Origin: Sva-07 sp964549065
GTDB taxonomy: Bacteria; Actinomycetota; Acidimicrobiia; Acidimicrobiales; Ilumatobacteraceae
DNA: 8,728 nucleotides
NCBI GenBank assembly: GCA_964549065.1
Contig: CAZJUC010000138.1
Coordinates: 1 to 8,728 of the forward strand
Reading direction: 5' to 3'
Part shown: positions 5,202 to 8,728 of the stretch, piece by piece
Layout: each line of letters starts with the position of its first letter
How positions within the stretch are numbered: the stretch's first letter is position 1
Notes under the pieces: model-generated
What the model saw: the letters and a program-made list of their open reading frames with translations, nothing else
Told to the model about the DNA's origin: nothing
Databases searched by the model: none
Translations under genes and position numbers: made by a program

Positions 5202-7247
5202 ATGACTGCCACCGCCGACGCATCGGGCACACCGACGCGAGCAGACACCCGACCGACACCCGTGTCGCGTCGGCGGTCGGGCGACGACCAGATCAGCAGG
5301 GTGCCGTACCTGCCCGGCCTCGACGGGATGCGCGCCTTCGCCGTGGTGGCGGTGATGGTGTACCACGCCAACCCCGACTGGCTGCCCGGCGGGTTCCTCG
5401 GCGTCGAGGTGTTCTTCGTGATCTCCGGCTATCTGATCACGCTGTTGTTGATCTCGGAGAAGGAACGCACCTCGACCGTCGACATGCGGCAGTTCTGGGT
5501 CCGGCGCGCCCGACGACTGCTCCCGGCGCTGTTCACGATGATGATCGCGCTCACGATCTGGACGGCGATCTTCGAACGCGACGCGCTCGGCAAGCTGCGC
5601 GGCGATGTGGTCGCAGCATTCTTCTACGTGTCGAACTGGTACCAGATCTGGACCGGCGCCGGGTATACCGCGGCGAACGACTTCGCACCGCTGCGACACC
5701 TCTGGAGCCTCGCTGTCGAGGAGCAGTTCTACCTGATCTGGCCGCTCGTGATGTTCGCGCTGTTGCGCGGCGGAAGCCGCAGGATCGCCGACATCAGCCG
5801 CTATCTCGTGGTGGCAGCGCTCGCCATCACCGTGCTGGTGGCCGTGCTCTATCATCCCGGCCCCGTCGGCACGGCGGAGGTCACCCCCGAGGCGTACTGG
5901 ACGATCCTCGGACGAGACATCTCCAAGGTCGATGCGCTCTACCTGTCCACGATCACCCGCGCCGGCGGTCTGCTGCTCGGTGCGGCATTCGCGATGATCT
6001 GGCGTCCGGTCGCCCTGATGCGCGGCCCGCTGCGAACCAAGGGTCGGATGCTCGACGGTGTGGCGTTCGTCGGGTTCGTGGCGCTGGGAGCCATGGCGTG
6101 GTGGATGTACCTGCTCGGCCCGGACGGCGCCGACCCGTGGCTCTTCCGTGGCGGGTTCCTGCTCTGCGCGATCGCCACGCTGATGATGATCGCTGCCGTC
6201 ACGCACGAGCGCGCGTTCACGTCGCGTGTGCTCAGCATCCCGGTGCTGCTGTGGATCGGCACGCGGTCGTACGGTCTGTACCTCTATCACTGGCCGATCT
6301 ACCAGATGATCCGCAACATCGCCGGCAACCACCTGAAGCTGCACGAGTTCGTGTTCGCCATGATCGCCACGGGCATCGTCACCGAAGCCTCGTACCGGTT
6401 CATCGAGACGCCGATCCGAAAGGGGACGTTCGGGGCTTCGCTCGCCCGGATCAGGCGGTCGCCCGTCGGCGGACCTCGCAACGTCCTGCTCGGCATCGGT
6501 GCCGTCGTCGGGGCCCTCACCCTGTTCGCCGGTGTGAGCCTGGCAACGGCATCGGTCGAGGAGAACGAGGTACGCCAGACGCTCGACGAGGGTGCAGCGT
6601 TCACCTGCGACGTGGTGAATGACCCGACCTGTTCGGGTTCCGCGCCTGCCGATCCACCCGTTGTCACGGGCGGCGCGACGTCACCCGATGCCGCCACGCC
6701 CGATGCCACCACCGATCCGTCCGGATCGGTGGTACCGGTCGCGCCGCCAGAGCAGACGACGACCACGCAACCGCCTGCACCGATCGAGCAGTTCGCTCTC
6801 GGTGACTCGGTGATGCTCGGCGCAGCCGGCGAGCTGACGAACCGTGGATTCGTGGTCGACGCCGCCGAGAGCCGACAGTTCTCCGACGGACTCGGCATCG
6901 TCGAACAGCTGAACGCCGCCGATCGGCTCGGCGACGTCGTGGTCGTGCACCTCGGCACCAACGGCGACATCGACTCCGACGACCTCTCGGCGATGATGGA
7001 CGCGCTCGTCGACGTCCCGCAGGTCCTGCTGTTGACGATCGACGTCGACCGAGCCTGGACAGAGCGCAACAACGCCTTGATCCTCGACGCTGCGAGCACC
7101 CGTCAGAACGTCTCGGTCCTCTACTGGGCCGATCTCGACGACTCGTGCCCGGGTGACTGCTTCCAGAGCGACGGATTCCACCTCCGCCCCGACGGTCAGG
7201 TGTACTACTCCGCACTCATCGAAGGAGCACTCCAAGCCCCCGCTTGA
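5202..7247 (+). CDS. OafA/YrhL-type membrane O-acyltransferase with C-terminal SGNH domain
   Basis: A 681-residue two-domain protein. A charged cytoplasmic N-terminus (1-33) leads into an acyltransferase-3 domain (about 34-405) of some ten membrane helices. It shows the family R-X10-H motif (Arg44, His55 in LDGMRAFAVVAVMVYH), FFVISGYLIT (71-80), RRARRLLPA (101-109), HLWSLAVEEQFYLIWP (166-181) and SYGLYLYHWP (356-365). A further helix (about 427-450) and a Pro/Thr/Asp-rich linker (470-528) place the last domain outside the membrane. That domain is SGNH-like: GDS (534-536), HLGTNG (583-588) and DGFH (657-660), giving Ser-Asn-Asp/His candidates. Cys469/Cys477 and Cys649/Cys653 could form disulfides. 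Fused proteins of this type O-acetylate surface polysaccharides, peptidoglycan or glycolipids; the substrate here is unknown. It is followed by a close paralogue. Confidence 0.94.
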   Translation: MTATADASGTPTRADTRPTPVSRRRSGDDQISRVPYLPGLDGMRAFAVVAVMVYHANPDWLPGGFLGVEVFFVISGYLITLLLISEKERTSTVDMRQFWVRRARRLLPALFTMMIALTIWTAIFERDALGKLRGDVVAAFFYVSNWYQIWTGAGYTAANDFAPLRHLWSLAVEEQFYLIWPLVMFALLRGGSRRIADISRYLVVAALAITVLVAVLYHPGPVGTAEVTPEAYWTILGRDISKVDALYLSTITRAGGLLLGAAFAMIWRPVALMRGPLRTKGRMLDGVAFVGFVALGAMAWWMYLLGPDGADPWLFRGGFLLCAIATLMMIAAVTHERAFTSRVLSIPVLLWIGTRSYGLYLYHWPIYQMIRNIAGNHLKLHEFVFAMIATGIVTEASYRFIETPIRKGTFGASLARIRRSPVGGPRNVLLGIGAVVGALTLFAGVSLATASVEENEVRQTLDEGAAFTCDVVNDPTCSGSAPADPPVVTGGATSPDAATPDATTDPSGSVVPVAPPEQTTTTQPPAPIEQFALGDSVMLGAAGELTNRGFVVDAAESRQFSDGLGIVEQLNAADRLGDVVVVHLGTNGDIDSDDLSAMMDALVDVPQVLLLTIDVDRAWTERNNALILDAASTRQNVSVLYWADLDDSCPGDCFQSDGFHLRPDGQVYYSALIEGALQAPA

Positions 7248-7258
7248 CTCGATCGTCA

Positions 7259-7297
7259 CCCGGAACCGCCGCCCGGAACGGTCACCCGGTGCCGGGC
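7259..7297. repeat. Three degenerate 13-base repeats headed by CCCGG
   Basis: CCCGG recurs at 7259, 7272 and 7285, exactly 13 bases apart; the first two units share CCCGGAAC. GTCACCCGG also occurs twice (7255-7263, 7281-7289), and the last unit contains the short inverted repeat CCCGGTGCCGGG. They lie in the 132-base gap between the two acyltransferase genes, about 85-120 bases before the second start. Nothing else recognisable is in this gap apart from the promoter candidate at 7343-7379, and no strong terminator hairpin follows the first gene. Function unknown; chance is possible in GC-rich DNA. Confidence 0.35.
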
Positions 7298-7342
7298 CTG
7301 CCGTGACACTGCAGGCGCGACGGTGAGTTCGTGGGCATGACG

Positions 7343-7379
7343 TTGCCGGCGCAACGGCCTCGGCGATACTGGACGGTTC
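7343..7379 (+). promoter_or_regulatory. Candidate promoter of second acyltransferase gene
   Basis: TTGCCG (7343-7348) and GATACT (7365-7370) are 16 bases apart, a plausible -35/-10 pair. The GATACT lies within the GCGATACTGG 10-mer also found before the first acyltransferase gene. It ends 9 bases before ATG at 7380, and there is no clear Shine-Dalgarno site, so a leaderless or near-leaderless transcript is likely. Confidence 0.45.
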
Positions 7380-8728
7380 ATGTCCACGCTCGCCCCACCC
7401 CGGGTGGAACCGGTCCCCGACGACCGCGCCCACATCAGTCGGGTCCCGTACCTTCCGGGACTCGACGGGATGCGCGCGCTGGCCGTCGTGGCGGTGATGG
7501 TGTACCACGCCAACAGCGACTGGTTGCCCGGCGGGTTCCTCGGAGTGGAGATGTTCTTCGTGATCTCCGGCTACCTGATCACGCTGTTGTTGATCTCCGA
7601 ACGCGAACGTACCTATCGGATCTCGTTGCGCCAGTTCTGGATGCGGCGCGCCAGACGTCTGCTCCCGGCACTGTTCGCGATGATGCTGCTCGTCACCGTC
7701 TGGACGGCGATCTTCAAGAACGAGGCACTCGGGGCGCTGCGCGGCGACGTGATCGCCGGGTTCTTCTACGTGTCGAACTGGTACCAGATCTGGGAGGGCC
7801 TCGGGTACACCGCAGCTGGCGACTTCGCCCCGCTGCGGCACCTGTGGAGCCTTGCGGTCGAAGAGCAGTTCTACGTGTTCTGGCCGATCGTGATGATCTT
7901 CCTGCTGGGCCGCAACGGCACCCGCCAGGTCGCTGCGGTGAGCCGTTGGCTGTTCATCGCAGCAGTTGCGATCACCGTCGCTGTGGCCGTGTTGTTCTAC
8001 TCGGGTCCGATCGCCGAGCCGAACGTCACCCCTGACGCCTACTGGTGGATCGGCGATCGGCCGATCGCTAAGGTCGACACGCTCTATCTGAGTTCGGTCA
8101 CCCGGCTGAGTGGGATCCTGCTGGGCGCGGCGTTCGCGATGGTGTGGCGCCCGCTGGCGATCGTTCGCGGACCGCTGCGCTCGAAGGGGCGGTTGTTCGA
8201 CGGGTTGGCGATCGTTGCGATCGCTGTGTTCGCATGGTTGTGCTGGAACACCTATCTGGCCACGCCGACCGGGGCCGATCCGTTCCTGTTCCGCGGCGGC
8301 CTCTTCGTCGCCGGTTTGGCGACGTTGGCGATCATCGCCGCAGTCACCCATCGGGGCGCACGTGCCAACCGGCTGCTCGGCAATCGGCTGTTCCTGTGGA
8401 TCGGCACACGCTCGTACGGGTTGTACCTCTACCACTGGCCGATCTACCAGATGATCCGAGGTGTCGCCGGCAACAAGCTGAGCGTCCGCGAGTTCGTGCT
8501 GGCACTGGCGCTCACCGCGGTCGTCACCGAAGTGTCGTACCGGCTCATCGAGACGCCGATCCGCCGGGGGCACTTCTCGGCGAGCTGGCGGACGATTTTC
8601 GCAGGAGCACGGCGGGGACCGAAGGTGGCGGTCTCCGGCGTCGTCGCGGTGGGCGCGGTCGCTGGGTTGTTCGTCGGTGCCGTGCTGCTGACGGCGCCGG
8701 TCGAGCAGAACGAGATCGCTCAGGCGCT
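7380..8728 (+). CDS. Second OafA/YrhL-type membrane O-acyltransferase, 3' end outside window
   Basis: The reading frame is open from ATG at 7380 to the window end (449 full codons, no stop). It encodes a second acyltransferase-3 domain protein closely like its upstream neighbour. Motifs are PYLPGLDGMRALAVVAVMVYH (23-43, Arg32 and His43 forming R-X10-H), FFVISGYLIT (59-68), HLWSLAVEEQFYVFWP (154-169) and SYGLYLYHWP (345-354). A final helix at about 416-438 is followed by VEQNEIAQA, which matches the start of the extracytoplasmic linker of the first copy. An SGNH domain probably follows beyond the window. Over residues 20-172, hand alignment with residues 32-184 of the first copy gives 27 differences in 153 positions. 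The N-terminal tail is shorter and unrelated. Gene order and similarity indicate tandem duplication; different substrate or acyl specificity is possible but not shown. Confidence 0.93.
   Translation, partial: MSTLAPPRVEPVPDDRAHISRVPYLPGLDGMRALAVVAVMVYHANSDWLPGGFLGVEMFFVISGYLITLLLISERERTYRISLRQFWMRRARRLLPALFAMMLLVTVWTAIFKNEALGALRGDVIAGFFYVSNWYQIWEGLGYTAAGDFAPLRHLWSLAVEEQFYVFWPIVMIFLLGRNGTRQVAAVSRWLFIAAVAITVAVAVLFYSGPIAEPNVTPDAYWWIGDRPIAKVDTLYLSSVTRLSGILLGAAFAMVWRPLAIVRGPLRSKGRLFDGLAIVAIAVFAWLCWNTYLATPTGADPFLFRGGLFVAGLATLAIIAAVTHRGARANRLLGNRLFLWIGTRSYGLYLYHWPIYQMIRGVAGNKLSVREFVLALALTAVVTEVSYRLIETPIRRGHFSASWRTIFAGARRGPKVAVSGVVAVGAVAGLFVGAVLLTAPVEQNEIAQA

Noticed and set aside
4211..5371. A 386-codon minus-strand open frame opposite metF
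   Set aside because: It is a shadow frame of metF that would also cover the metF promoter region and run into the acyltransferase gene; its sequence is low-complexity and charged.
7285..7296. CCCGGTGCCGGG as a terminator for the first acyltransferase gene
   Set aside because: The stem is only 4-5 bp with a 2-4 base loop and no T-run, too weak to call a terminator.
6681..8573. A 630-codon open frame on the minus strand opposite the two acyltransferase genes
   Set aside because: It is antisense to well-supported coding sequence, its product is rich in Arg, Asp, His and Gln repeats typical of GC-rich shadow frames, and it crosses from one gene into the next. A similar minus-strand shadow opposite the first acyltransferase (5196-6344) resembles it only because the sense genes are paralogues.

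Overview
The window is high-GC bacterial DNA coding for central metabolism and cell-envelope proteins. Gene content and order point to an actinobacterium. The sucC-sucD / membrane gene / purH order resembles the sucCD...purN-purH neighbourhood of mycobacteria and streptomycetes, and the MetF protein is of the actinobacterial type. The style would fit the class Acidimicrobiia (Ilumatobacter-like), but that rank is inference. The window holds no RNA genes, CRISPR, insertion sequences, phage genes or recognisable defence system, and no gene-free stretch longer than 300 bases (the longest gap is 143 bases).

Layout: 1-1509 is the end of sucC followed 7 bases later by complete sucD, the two subunits of succinyl-CoA synthetase. 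A 15-bp perfect hairpin (1523-1563) separates sucD from a convergent minus-strand gene for a four-helix membrane protein with a nine-proline tail (1573-2124). That gene is divergent from purH (2268-3791), the bifunctional last enzyme of IMP synthesis. A second perfect hairpin (3795-3835) separates purH from a convergent minus-strand DUF805 membrane protein gene (3834-4199). That gene is in turn divergent from metF (4328-5185), methylenetetrahydrofolate reductase. metF is followed by two tandem paralogous genes for OafA/YrhL-type membrane acyltransferases. The first is complete with a C-terminal SGNH domain (5202-7247); the second runs off the window end (7380-8728, open).

The architecture repeats itself: plus-strand enzyme gene, hairpin, small minus-strand membrane gene with a GGGGA ribosome binding site, divergent intergenic region containing an ACCCG/CGGGT inverted repeat, then the next plus-strand enzyme gene with no ribosome binding site and a -10-like hexamer only a few bases before its start codon. 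The latter suggests leaderless transcripts for purH, metF and both acyltransferases.

Functional links: SucCD belongs to the TCA cycle. PurH consumes 10-formyl-tetrahydrofolate and MetF makes 5-methyl-tetrahydrofolate, so both draw on the folate one-carbon pool. The acyltransferases probably O-acylate an extracytoplasmic glycan or glycolipid, substrate unknown. The observations most worth checking are the recent-looking acyltransferase duplication, the replacement in PurH of the lysine normally found in the GRVKTLHP motif, the apparent two-mode translation initiation, and palindromes in the divergent promoters. I did not find a previously undescribed system.
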